A stretch of 64,000 bases of DNA, from positions 124,001 to 188,000 of the forward strand of contig NZ_JAAIYA010000011.1 of assembly GCF_010894405.1 (NCBI RefSeq). The letters are read 5' to 3'. This stretch comes from Pyxidicoccus caerfyrddinensis. Its GTDB lineage: Bacteria; Myxococcota; Myxococcia; Myxococcales; Myxococcaceae. The first letter of the stretch is position 1. Each line of letters opens with the position of its first letter. Below, in pieces: positions 25,073 through 33,228 of the stretch. Under the pieces are notes generated by a model, which had not been told where the DNA came from, did not search any database, and worked only from the letters and a program-made list of their open reading frames with translations. The translations under genes and the position numbers were made by a program.

Positions 25073-25168
25073 TCACGGGTACCAGGTGGGCACTGGCTGG
25101 GGAATCACGCAGGTCAGATAGGTGCCTTGCGCACTGCACTGCTGCGTACCGCCGCAGAATGACAGTCA
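25073..25168 (-). pseudogene. Possible gene-end remnant after WYL gene
   Basis: Reading on in the same frame past the WYL regulator stop gives about 30 residues (LSFCGGTQQCSAQGTYLTC and onward) to a TGA at 25073-25075. The cysteine and Gln/Pro pattern looks like the end of a small secreted protein, not like the WYL regulator. It has no start of its own. It could be a degraded gene remnant or chance. Confidence 0.25.
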
Positions 25169-26170
25169 ACGCTTCATCTTCCGCGAGACGCCTCGTCGCG
25201 GAGCCACATGGCCATGCGCAGCCAGAATCCCGTTCGCCAGTCCGAGCAGGCGGTTCCGCAGACCCTCCGGCGTAAGCACTTCGAAGCCGCCGCTCACCTC
25301 ACAGAGTTGGCCGACGGCGATGCTCTCACGCTCGAAATCCACGGTGACAGTCTTCAACCCAGCTCGCGTTCTCGCAGCCGCATCGAAGCGCGCATGCTCC
25401 GTCCGCGGACGTATCTGCCGCAGCTTCTCCGCCGCCTCCACGGTGAGCCGCAGAGTGACTTCAAAACTCGCCCGCTTCTCCGCGAAGCGCTTGCACCACT
25501 CCCTCCAGAACGACGACAAATCAAAGCGCGCCGGCCGGGCGAACGTTTCCGCCAGCATCCGCGCCCCCTCTACCCGTGAGCCCCGGTAGACGCGCGGCTC
25601 GCCTTCCTTTCCCGCGACGAGGTACCAGCGGTCCGCCTTGATGACGAGCGCGTACGGGTCCACCACCCGGCTGCTCTGCTTCCCGTCGAAGTCCCGGTAC
25701 ACCAGCGACACCCGGCGGTCCTGCCACACGGCATCCCGCAGCACGGCCAGATACGGAACAGGCTCGCGCTCGGCGAACCACGAGGACGCGTCCACATGGA
25801 TCCGCTGCCGTGCGTACTCCAGCGCCGGCTGCTGGATGGCCGGCAGCGCCGCCGCGAGCTTCACCAGCCCCGTGCGCAGCGGCGCCGACAACCCCAGATC
25901 CTCCAGCGCCCCCGGCGCACCCACCGTCGCCAGTGCATGCAACTCCGCCCGGGTCATCCCGGTGAGCTGCGTGCGCCAACCTTCCAGCAGCGCCACACCG
26001 CCCTCCGCCCCGCGCAGCGCGTACACCGGCACGCCCGCGCTGGAGAGCGCCTCCACATCCCGATGAATCGTCCGCTCGGATACCTGGAGTTCACGCGCCA
26101 GCGCGCCCGCCGTCATCTTCGGGCGCGTCTGCAGCAACAACGTCAACCTCACGAGTCGGTCGGCTCTCAT
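25166..26170 (-). CDS. YafY-type HTH/WYL transcriptional regulator
   Basis: A 334-residue regulator with an N-terminal winged helix-turn-helix (ADRLVRLTLLLQTRP, then ELQVSERTIHRDVEALSSAGVPVYA) and a central WYL domain (VSLVYRDFDGKQSSRVVDPYALVIKADRWYLVAG) followed by a WCX-type C-terminus. WYL domains sense ligands or nucleic acids. It is divergent from a short-chain dehydrogenase gene, with a TGACA-N5-TGTCA inverted repeat between them, so control of that gene is likely. The ATG at 26170 fits the family start. Confidence 0.92.
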   Translation of the reverse strand: MRADRLVRLTLLLQTRPKMTAGALARELQVSERTIHRDVEALSSAGVPVYALRGAEGGVALLEGWRTQLTGMTRAELHALATVGAPGALEDLGLSAPLRTGLVKLAAALPAIQQPALEYARQRIHVDASSWFAEREPVPYLAVLRDAVWQDRRVSLVYRDFDGKQSSRVVDPYALVIKADRWYLVAGKEGEPRVYRGSRVEGARMLAETFARPARFDLSSFWREWCKRFAEKRASFEVTLRLTVEAAEKLRQIRPRTEHARFDAAARTRAGLKTVTVDFERESIAVGQLCEVSGGFEVLTPEGLRNRLLGLANGILAAHGHVAPRRGVSRKMKR

Positions 26171-26197
26171 TCGCCACGGACTGTACGCGGGGAATCA

Positions 26198-26212
26198 TGA
26201 CAGCAGATGTCA
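26198..26212. promoter_or_regulatory. TGACA-N5-TGTCA inverted repeat
   Basis: A perfect inverted repeat with a 5-bp spacer, 28 bp upstream of the WYL regulator start (26170, -) and 87 bp upstream of the dehydrogenase start (26299, +). Its place between divergent regulator and target fits an operator. Binding is not shown. Confidence 0.45.
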
Positions 26213-26298
26213 GGATTTACCCAATAGGGTGCCCGTCAGAACGACCGGCGAACCCCGCGAATGCCTCCACCATCCCGGTCCTCAAGGAGAGCCCAGCC

Positions 26299-27255
26299 AT
26301 GAAGCCACTCGAAGGACGCATCGCCCTCGTCGCAGGCGCCACGCGCGGGGCAGGGCGCGGCATCGCCGCCATGCTCGGAGAGGCCGGGGCCACCGTGTAC
26401 TGCACCGGCCGCAGCGTCCGGGGCCAGCCTGCCTCCGGCCCCAAGCGCCCGGAGACCATCGAAGAAACCGCCGAGCTCGTCGATGCGCGCGGAGGCAAGG
26501 GCATCGCCGTCCGCGTGGACCACTCCGTGGAAGAAGAGGTCATCGCCCTCTGCGAGCGAATCCGCCGCGAGCAGGACCGGCTCGATATCCTCGTCAATGA
26601 CATCTGGGGCGGCGAGAAGCTCGTCGAGTTCGGCCCGCCGTTCTGGAAGCAGTCCGCCGCGAAGGGGCAGCTCATGTTCGAGCGCGCCGTCTTCACCCAC
26701 CTGCTGACGAGCCGCTACGCCGTCCCGCTCATGGTGGAGCAGGACCGCGGCCTCATCGTCGAAGTCACCGACGGCAACATCTTCGGCTACCGCGGCAGCC
26801 TCTGGTACGACCTGGTGAAGATGTCCGTCATCCGTCTGGCCTTCGGCATGTCTCGCGACCTACGCCGCACGAAAGTCACCGCGCTCGCCCTGACGCCGGG
26901 CTTCCTGCGCTCGGAGGAGATGCTCGAGGCCTTCGGCGTCACCGAGGCCAACTGGCGCGACGGCGCGAAGGTGGAGCCGGACTTCATCTGCTCGGAGTCT
27001 CCGTTCTTCGTGGGCCGCGCCGTCGCCGCGCTCGCCGCCGACCCCAACGTGGGCTCCAAGGCCGGCCGCGTCTTCGCCTCCTGGGACCTCGCGCGCGAGT
27101 ACGGCTTCACCGACGTCGACGGCACCCAGCCGCACTGGGCCGAGCACTTCGAGCGCACCTACCGCACCCCGTACAAAATCGCGGACGAGGCCGCCTACGC
27201 GTCGTGGCTCGACGGCTCCATCGAGACCGTGCGGCCCAACTGGCCCGTCTACTGA
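26299..27255 (+). CDS. Short-chain dehydrogenase/reductase
   Basis: A 318-residue SDR oxidoreductase. The Rossmann motif is AGATRGAGRGIAAMLGEAGATVY near residue 10 and the catalytic YxxxK pair appears as YDLVK (about residue 172). A canonical catalytic Ser is less obvious (VEVTDGN at the expected place), so the mechanism should be treated with care. The long C-terminal extension beyond the usual 250 residues is typical of a subset with specialised substrates. ATG 26299 has an excellent AAGGAGA ribosome binding site. The WYL regulator gene is divergent, so expression is probably inducible. The substrate is unknown. Confidence 0.9.
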   Translation: MKPLEGRIALVAGATRGAGRGIAAMLGEAGATVYCTGRSVRGQPASGPKRPETIEETAELVDARGGKGIAVRVDHSVEEEVIALCERIRREQDRLDILVNDIWGGEKLVEFGPPFWKQSAAKGQLMFERAVFTHLLTSRYAVPLMVEQDRGLIVEVTDGNIFGYRGSLWYDLVKMSVIRLAFGMSRDLRRTKVTALALTPGFLRSEEMLEAFGVTEANWRDGAKVEPDFICSESPFFVGRAVAALAADPNVGSKAGRVFASWDLAREYGFTDVDGTQPHWAEHFERTYRTPYKIADEAAYASWLDGSIETVRPNWPVY

Positions 27256-27422
27256 GTCCGCGAGCAGGCAGGCGAGCAGAGGAGGGTCTGCCTACTCCGC
27301 CCCACATCTTGAAATCGCCTCGGCCGCTCAACCCCGTCGAGCGACCGGCCGGGGGCCCGGGGTGACGGTTGGGCCACGCGCCCGTGGACGCAACGCGGCG
27401 GCGTGGATAGGGTGCGCGGCTC

Positions 27423-28211
27423 ATGGATCGCCCCTTGGTTTCCGCCCTCGAGCTTCAGGTGAAGGCCCGTCCCGTGCCTCGCCATGTGGGCATCATCATG
27501 GATGGCAACGGCCGCTGGGCGGAGTCCCGGGGCCTGCCCCGGCTCGAAGGCCACCGCGAGGGCAGCTCCAGTGTGCGTGAAGTCACGCGGACCGCGCGCC
27601 GCCTGGGCATCCAGGCCCTCACGCTGTACGCCTTCTCCTCGCAGAACTGGGCCCGGCCCGCCGAGGAGGTCGCCGGCCTCATGGAGCTCCTGCGCGACTA
27701 CCTCGAGCGCGAGCGCCCCGAAATCCTCGACAACGGCATCCGTCTCAACGCCATTGGCGACGTGGAGAAGCTGCCCCGCTACGTGCGTGATCCACTGGAC
27801 CGGCTGATCGCCGACTCCGCGCACAACACCGGCATGGTGCTGTCGCTGGCGCTGTCCTACGGCGGGCGCGAGGAAATCCTCCACGCCGCCACGCGCATGG
27901 CGGAGGCCATTGCCAAGGGTGAGCTGGCGGCCGGCCGCGTCGAGGAGAAGGACTTCGAGCAGTTTCTCTGGACGAACGGGCTGCCCCCGCTGGACCTGGT
28001 GGTGCGCACCAGCGGCGAGCTGCGCGTGTCCAACTTCCTGCTCTGGCAGGTGGCGTACGCGGAGCTGTGCTTCACGGACGCCCTGTGGCCGGACTTCCGC
28101 ACCGATGAGTTCCTCCGCTGCGTGTCTCAGTATCAGCAGCGCGAGCGGCGCTTCGGACTCACTTCCGCCCAGGTGAAGCGGGAGGATCCTCCCCAGCGGG
28201 CCAAGGCGTGA
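27423..28211 (+). CDS. uppS: Isoprenyl transferase (UPP synthase)
   Basis: cis-Prenyltransferase making undecaprenyl diphosphate, the lipid carrier for peptidoglycan and polysaccharides. It has 262 residues, with the signature HVGIIMDGNGRWAESRGL (catalytic Asp), FSSQNWARP and the C-terminal RTSGELRVSNFLLWQVAYAE. It heads the run uppS-cdsA-rseP-rlpA. Its stop overlaps the cdsA start (GTGA). Confidence 0.97.
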   Translation: MDRPLVSALELQVKARPVPRHVGIIMDGNGRWAESRGLPRLEGHREGSSSVREVTRTARRLGIQALTLYAFSSQNWARPAEEVAGLMELLRDYLERERPEILDNGIRLNAIGDVEKLPRYVRDPLDRLIADSAHNTGMVLSLALSYGGREEILHAATRMAEAIAKGELAAGRVEEKDFEQFLWTNGLPPLDLVVRTSGELRVSNFLLWQVAYAELCFTDALWPDFRTDEFLRCVSQYQQRERRFGLTSAQVKREDPPQRAKA

Positions 28212-29038
28212 ACGACAAGAACCGAAACCTCGTCATCCGCGTCGTCTCGGCAGTGACGCTCCTGCCGCTGGTGCTGCTGCTCCTGTTCCTGGGAGGCATC
28301 TGGAGCGCCGGACTGCTCGCCGTGGCCGCCGCCGCCTGCGTGGGGGAGTACTACCTCATCGTCCAGAAGCGGCTGACGGTGGCCGCCTGGGTGGGGATGC
28401 TCTTCGCCGCGGCGCTGCCCTTCCTGCCGCTGAAGGACGCCGCCCGCACCGGTGAGACGGCCTTCTGGCTGACCATCGTCTTCGCGTTCTTCGCGTGGAT
28501 CTACCACCTCTTCAAGGGCCCCCTCGCCGAGGCCCCCACGCGCACCGCGCACCTCGTCAACGGCTTCCTGTACGGCGCGGTGGGCCTCACCGCCCTGTCC
28601 GCCCTGCGGCTGTTGCCCGGGGACGGCCTGGCGTGGGTCATCTGTGCGCTGGTCATCACCTGGGCCAACGACACCGCCGCCTACTTCTTCGGCCGCTTCC
28701 TGGGGAAGCACAAGCTCTACCCCGAGGTGAGCCCGAACAAGACGTGGGAGGGCTTCTTCGGCGGAATGGTGGGCTCGGTGGGCGGCATGTTCATCGCCCG
28801 GGGCTTCTTCTTCCCCGTCTTCACCGTGTGGGACTGCGTGCTCCTGGGCGTGGTGGGCGGAATCCTGGGGCCCATCGGCGATTTGTGCGAGTCCATGCTC
28901 AAGCGGGCGTACGGCGTGAAGGACTCGGGGTTCCTCATCCCCGGGCACGGCGGCGTCCTGGACCGCATCGACGCGCTGTTGTTCAACGCACCCCTGGTGT
29001 TCGTCTACGTGCAATTCGTCCGCGGTCTCCTCCCGTAG
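28208..29038 (+). CDS. cdsA: Phosphatidate cytidylyltransferase
   Basis: Polytopic membrane enzyme converting phosphatidic acid and CTP to CDP-diacylglycerol, 276 residues. The C-terminal family signature is present as SMLKRAYGVKDSG followed by PGHGGVLDRID, and about eight hydrophobic segments precede it. GTG 28208 overlaps the uppS stop. In many bacteria dxr sits between cdsA and rseP; here it does not, and rseP follows after an 84-bp gap. Confidence 0.96.
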   Translation: MNDKNRNLVIRVVSAVTLLPLVLLLLFLGGIWSAGLLAVAAAACVGEYYLIVQKRLTVAAWVGMLFAAALPFLPLKDAARTGETAFWLTIVFAFFAWIYHLFKGPLAEAPTRTAHLVNGFLYGAVGLTALSALRLLPGDGLAWVICALVITWANDTAAYFFGRFLGKHKLYPEVSPNKTWEGFFGGMVGSVGGMFIARGFFFPVFTVWDCVLLGVVGGILGPIGDLCESMLKRAYGVKDSGFLIPGHGGVLDRIDALLFNAPLVFVYVQFVRGLLP

Positions 29039-29079
29039 CCGCGCGCGATTTCGCCCGCCCGCCTGCCTGGCAGGCCCCG

Positions 29080-29109
29080 TTGAGCGTTGTCCGGCCGGGC
29101 GCCCAATAT
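29080..29109 (+). promoter_or_regulatory. Candidate promoter for rseP
   Basis: TTGAGC (29080-29085) and CAATAT (29104-29109) are separated by 18 bp, just before the rseP ATG at 29123. The local AT-rich patch stands out from its surroundings. The leader would be very short. This is a weak prediction. Confidence 0.3.
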
Positions 29110-29122
29110 TACTGTTGCGCCC

Positions 29123-30760
29123 ATGCCTCAGCTCCAGAACGCTGGATTCTTCATCCTGCTGTTGGGCGTGCTCGTGACGGTGCACGAGCTCGGCCACTTC
29201 CTCGTGGCCAAGGCCTGTGGGGTGAAGGTCCTGAAGTTCTCCATCGGCTTCGGACCGAAGCTGATTGGCTTCACCAAGGGTGAGACGGAGTACCAGATTG
29301 CCCTGCTGCCCCTGGGCGGCTACGTGAAGATGGCGGGCGACCTGCCCCACGAGGAGCTCAGCCCGGAGGAGGCCAGCCGGGGCTTCCTGGCGCAGCCGCC
29401 CTGGAAGCGCGGGCTCATCGTCCTGGCGGGGCCGGCGTTCAACCTCATCTTCCCCATCCTCATCTACTTCTTCGTCTACCTCGGCCCGCACCAGGCCAGG
29501 TCCACCCTGGTCCGCACCGTCGTCCCCGGCCAGGCCGCCGCCGCCGCCGGCATCCGTCCTGGAGACCGGGTGCGCTCGGTGGATGGGGTCGAGACGAAGA
29601 CCTTTGGCGACATGCGGGAGGTCTTCGTCGGTCGCTACGAGCGGCCCGTCCCCGTGGTGGTGGAGCGGGAGGGCAAGCAGGTCACCTTCCAGGTCACGCC
29701 GCAGAAGAAGGTGGACTCGACGCCCATCGAAACGGTCGAGCGAGGGGAGATTGGCGTGGGCGCGGACTCTCCGCCGGCCATCGTGGGCGTCGCGCGGGGC
29801 TCCGTCGCCGAGCAGGCGGGCCTGCGCACCTTCGACCGCGTCCTGTCCGTCAATGGCGTCAAGGTGGAGGACGAGGGGCAGCTCGAGCAGGCCCTGGAAA
29901 AGCTCCCCGAGGGGACGCCGCTGCAGCTCGCCGTGCGCCGGCTGGACGCGGTGGAGGCGGGGGCGGTGATGGGCCGCCTTCCGCGCGTGGTGCAGGTCAC
30001 CGTGCAGAAGCAGGCGGGCGCGGGGCTGGCGGCGCTGGGTGCGGAGCGTGCGGACATGTACCTGGCCATCGTCGCCCCGGGCAGCGCGGCGGCCAGGGCC
30101 GGCATCCAGCCGGGAGACAAGGTCGTCTCCATCGATGGAGAGCCGCTCGAGTCCTTCCAGGAACTGCAGCAGAAGCTCAGCGGCCTGAAGGAGCAGCCCT
30201 TCACGCTCGTGTGGCGGGGAGCGGCCGGAGAGCGCACGGAGAAGCTGGCCCAGGCCCCGCTGCCGGTGACGGATGGGATGGGCAACCCGAGCACGTCCCT
30301 GGCGCTCGGCGTGCGCGGCTGGCTGTTGACTCCCTCGGACGTGCCCCCGGCGGATGAGGTGACGGTCTACATCGGGCCGGGCGAGGCGCTCCGCGAGGCG
30401 GCGCTCATCGTCCCGAAAATCGTCGGGCAGATGGTGAAGGTCCTCGGTGGCCTGTTCGTGGGCACGGTGCCCCTGAACACGGTGGGCGGGCCCATCATGA
30501 TGTACCAGATGGCGTCCAAGACGGCCGAGCAGGGCCTGGACAGCTTCCTCAACCTGATGGCCCTCATCTCCATCAACCTGGGGGTGATGAACCTGCTGCC
30601 CATCCCCGTGCTGGACGGCTTCCACCTGCTGTCCGCCGCGTGGGAGGGCGTGCGCCGCCGCCCCATTCCGGTGCGCGTGCGCGAGGTGGCCAACATGGTC
30701 GGCCTGGCGCTGCTCATCATGCTGATGCTGCTGGCCGTCAAGAACGACATCATGCGCTAG
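29123..30760 (+). CDS. rseP: RseP-type site-2 metalloprotease, three PDZ domains
   Basis: Intramembrane zinc protease of 545 residues that would cleave anti-sigma factors or other membrane substrates. HELGH (about residue 22) is the zinc motif and LDGFHLL near residue 495 supplies the third ligand. Three PDZ-like units lie between them: VVPGQAAAAAGIRPGDRV, VARGSVAEQAGLRTFDRV and VAPGSAAARAGIQPGDKV. E. coli RseP (about 450 residues) has two, which explains the extra length. ATG 29123 puts the first helix and HELGH at the normal distance from the N-terminus. Confidence 0.95.
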   Translation: MPQLQNAGFFILLLGVLVTVHELGHFLVAKACGVKVLKFSIGFGPKLIGFTKGETEYQIALLPLGGYVKMAGDLPHEELSPEEASRGFLAQPPWKRGLIVLAGPAFNLIFPILIYFFVYLGPHQARSTLVRTVVPGQAAAAAGIRPGDRVRSVDGVETKTFGDMREVFVGRYERPVPVVVEREGKQVTFQVTPQKKVDSTPIETVERGEIGVGADSPPAIVGVARGSVAEQAGLRTFDRVLSVNGVKVEDEGQLEQALEKLPEGTPLQLAVRRLDAVEAGAVMGRLPRVVQVTVQKQAGAGLAALGAERADMYLAIVAPGSAAARAGIQPGDKVVSIDGEPLESFQELQQKLSGLKEQPFTLVWRGAAGERTEKLAQAPLPVTDGMGNPSTSLALGVRGWLLTPSDVPPADEVTVYIGPGEALREAALIVPKIVGQMVKVLGGLFVGTVPLNTVGGPIMMYQMASKTAEQGLDSFLNLMALISINLGVMNLLPIPVLDGFHLLSAAWEGVRRRPIPVRVREVANMVGLALLIMLMLLAVKNDIMR

Positions 30761-30767
30761 AGGTGCC

Positions 30768-31265
30768 ATGCGAGCTCCCGCCGTTGCCTTCGTTCTCGGG
30801 TTGAGCCTCCTCGCGGCGTGCGCACCGCGCGCCGCGAAGCCACAAACGCCGGAGACGACGGCCACGCGGCAGGAGCCGAAGTCCTCCGGCTCGCCGCGCG
30901 TGACGAAGCGCGAGCAGATGCCGCGCACGTACCTGGGCGAGGGGCTGGCGTCCTTCTACGGCCCGGGCCTGCACGGCCGGCCCACCGCCAGCGGCGAGCG
31001 CTTCAACCAGAACGCCCTCACCGCCGCGCACCGCAAGGAGCGCTTCGGCTCGTGCGTGCGCGTGGTGAACATGGAGAACGGCAAGCAGGTGGACGTGCGG
31101 GTGAATGACCGCGGGCCCTTCGTGGAGGGCCGCATCATCGACCTCTCCAAGGCGGCCGCGCAGAAGCTGGACATGCTGGACAAGGGCGTGGCGCGCGTGC
31201 GGCTGTACCGGTGCGAGACGCCCGTCTCGGAGATTCCCCGGGCGTCGTGGGCCGCGCCGGTGTAG
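30768..31265 (+). CDS. rlpA: RlpA-like lipoprotein
   Basis: A 165-residue lipoprotein with signal peptide and lipobox LLAAC, then a double-psi beta-barrel domain: GLASFYGPGLHGRPTASGERFN and VRVNDRGPFVEGRIIDLSKAAA, where the Asp of NDRGPF is a proposed catalytic residue in RlpA lytic transglycosylases. There is no SPOR domain, so septal targeting by denuded glycan is not evident. It starts 7 bp after rseP with an AGAGGTG ribosome binding site, so it is probably cotranscribed. Confidence 0.93.
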   Translation: MRAPAVAFVLGLSLLAACAPRAAKPQTPETTATRQEPKSSGSPRVTKREQMPRTYLGEGLASFYGPGLHGRPTASGERFNQNALTAAHRKERFGSCVRVVNMENGKQVDVRVNDRGPFVEGRIIDLSKAAAQKLDMLDKGVARVRLYRCETPVSEIPRASWAAPV

Positions 31266-31276
31266 GGAGCGGCCCC

Positions 31277-32014
31277 ATGTTCCTCTCGCTGGACACCTCC
31301 ACGCTGACGCTGTCGCTCGCCCTGGTGGAGCGCGAGCCCTCCGGCGCCCTGCGCGCCCTGGAGCACGTGGTGGTGCCCCCGCCCCAGAAGCAGAGCGAGC
31401 TGCTGCCCGGCGTGGTGGGCGAATTGCTCTCGCGGCACGGCGTGAAGCTGGCGGACTTGGAGGGGCTGGCGGTGGGGCTGGGGCCGGGCTCCTTCACGGG
31501 GCTGCGCATCGGCCTCGCCACGGTGAAGTCGCTGGCGTACGCGACGGGCCTCAAGGTGGCCGGGGCGTCGTCGCTGGCGGCGGTGGCGCTGGAGGGGCCG
31601 GAGGGCGTGCCGCTCTACTGCCTCGCGGTGGCGCGCAAGGATGACCTGTACCTGGGCGCGTACCAGCGCACGGGCACCACGGTGGAGGCGCTGGAGCCGG
31701 AGACGGCCATGTCGCCCCAGGAGGTGGCGGCGCGGCTGGCGGCCGAGCCTCGCGCGGTGGCGCTGGGCCCCGCGCTGACGGACTACCGCGCCGCGCTGCA
31801 GTCGCACGGGGTGGCGCCAGAGCGGCTGTTGGCCGGGCCGGCCTTCCCTTCCGCGGTGGAGCTGGCGCGGCTGGTGCGCTTCCCGGAGGAGCGCTCGCTG
31901 CAGGCGCTCTTCGCGCTGGAGCCGCACTACGTGCGCGCCTCCGAGCCGGAGCGCAATCCGAAGTTCCCCCCGCTGCCGGGGCCGGTGCCCACGGCGCGGT
32001 TGAAGGAAGACTGA
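31277..32014 (+). CDS. tsaB: tRNA t6A synthesis protein TsaB
   Basis: A 245-residue ASKHA-fold partner of TsaD in the complex that makes N6-threonylcarbamoyladenosine at A37 of tRNA. The N-terminal FLSLDTSTLTLSLALVE and the GLAVGLGPGSFTGLRIGLA block are diagnostic. ATG 31277 with GGGAG 8 bp upstream is preferred; the frame opens 66 bp earlier inside rlpA. It follows rlpA by 11 bp. Confidence 0.95.
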   Translation: MFLSLDTSTLTLSLALVEREPSGALRALEHVVVPPPQKQSELLPGVVGELLSRHGVKLADLEGLAVGLGPGSFTGLRIGLATVKSLAYATGLKVAGASSLAAVALEGPEGVPLYCLAVARKDDLYLGAYQRTGTTVEALEPETAMSPQEVAARLAAEPRAVALGPALTDYRAALQSHGVAPERLLAGPAFPSAVELARLVRFPEERSLQALFALEPHYVRASEPERNPKFPPLPGPVPTARLKED

Positions 32015-32066
32015 AGCGCACGCGCGGTGCTCGCCGCGTCGTGCGCGGTGACGTAAAGGACGCGCC

Positions 32067-33101
32067 ATGAAAAACGATTTCAGTATCGCCGTGGTGGGTG
32101 CCACCGGCGCGGTGGGCCGTGAGGTGCTGGCCGCGCTGTACGCCCAGGACGTGCCCGCCGAGCGCGTGCGCGCCTTCGGCTCGGAGCGCTCGAAGGGGCT
32201 GGAGGTGGAGTACGGCGAGGACTCGCTCGAGGTGGAGCGCGCCACGGCGGAGGCCTTCCGGGGAATCGGCGTGGTGCTGCTGGCCACCCCGGCCGAGGCA
32301 TCCCGCACGCTGGCCCCGGCCGCGCAGGCAGCGGGGGCGTGGGTGGTGGATGCGAGCTCCGCCTTCCGGAGCGACGGCAACGTGCCCCTGGTGCTGCCCG
32401 GCTTCAACACCGAGGCGCTGGGCCCGGGCTTCACCTTCAAGGGCCGCGTGGTGTGTCTGCCGGGCGCCGTCACCACCGCGGTGGTGCACGTGGTGGAGCC
32501 GCTGCGCCGGGCCTTCGGCGTGGCGCGCGCGCAGGTGACGGCGATGATGGGCGTGTCCAGCGCGGGCGTGCGCGGGGTGGCGGAATTGGAGAAGCAGACG
32601 GCGGACCTCTTGTCCGGCCGCGAGCCGGAGCCCCAGGTCTTCCCCCACCGCGTGGGCTTCAACCTGGTGCCCCAGGTGGGCGGCTTCATGGTGAACTCGC
32701 CGTGGACGGAGGAAGAGGGCGGCTGGACGCTGGAGGGGGCCCGCCTGTTCTCCGCGCGCGGCGACGTGCCCGTCATCGCCGGCACCGCGGTGCAGGTGCC
32801 CACCTTCTACGGCCACGGGATTTCGCTCCACGTGCAGCTCAAGAAAGCGGGGCCCGTGGAGCAGGTGCGCGCCGCCCTCAAGACGTCGCCGGTGCTCAAG
32901 GTGCTGGACACCCCCGGCGAGCGCATCTACCCCATGCCCATGCTCGTCATGTCGGACCCCGCCGTGCACGTGGGCCGGGTGCGCGCCTTCCCCCAGGCCC
33001 CGGAGTGGGTGACGCTCTTCGCCGCCGTGGACAACGCCAGCCGGGGGGCCGCCCTCAACCTGGTGGAGGCCGGCTTCAAGCTGGCCGAGCGCCCCGCCTG
33101 A
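32067..33101 (+). CDS. Asd-like protein lacking catalytic Cys (USG-1 type)
   Basis: A 344-residue protein with the aspartate-semialdehyde dehydrogenase fold: NAD(P)-binding VVGATGAVGREVL at the N-terminus and an Asd dimerisation domain. In true Asd enzymes the nucleophile lies in the motif NPNCST; here the aligned segment reads CLPGAVTT, so the cysteine is replaced by alanine. The His-bearing segment is VPTFYGHG. The C-terminal VDNASRGAAL also matches the E. coli Usg/USG-1 paralogue more than Asd. It is therefore probably not a functional Asd and may be a scaffold or another enzyme. A hairpin follows. Expect many databases to call it asd. Confidence 0.85.
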   Translation: MKNDFSIAVVGATGAVGREVLAALYAQDVPAERVRAFGSERSKGLEVEYGEDSLEVERATAEAFRGIGVVLLATPAEASRTLAPAAQAAGAWVVDASSAFRSDGNVPLVLPGFNTEALGPGFTFKGRVVCLPGAVTTAVVHVVEPLRRAFGVARAQVTAMMGVSSAGVRGVAELEKQTADLLSGREPEPQVFPHRVGFNLVPQVGGFMVNSPWTEEEGGWTLEGARLFSARGDVPVIAGTAVQVPTFYGHGISLHVQLKKAGPVEQVRAALKTSPVLKVLDTPGERIYPMPMLVMSDPAVHVGRVRAFPQAPEWVTLFAAVDNASRGAALNLVEAGFKLAERPA

Positions 33102-33120
33102 CAAATTGGCAGACCGCCCC

Positions 33121-33155
33121 CGGCCGCCCCCTGCCTGTTTGGCGCGGGGCGGCCG
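33121..33155 (+). terminator. Hairpin after the Asd-like gene
   Basis: CGGCCGCCCC (33121-33130) and GGGGCGGCCG (33146-33155) form a perfect 10-bp stem with a 15-nt loop, 19 bp after the stop at 33101. Confidence 0.6.
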
Positions 33156-33228
33156 TCCGCCCCGGGGGAAATGCGCCGGCACAATGGGGGTTGTGGGTGG
33201 CCTCCCGCTTGCTAGCGTGCGCGTACCC

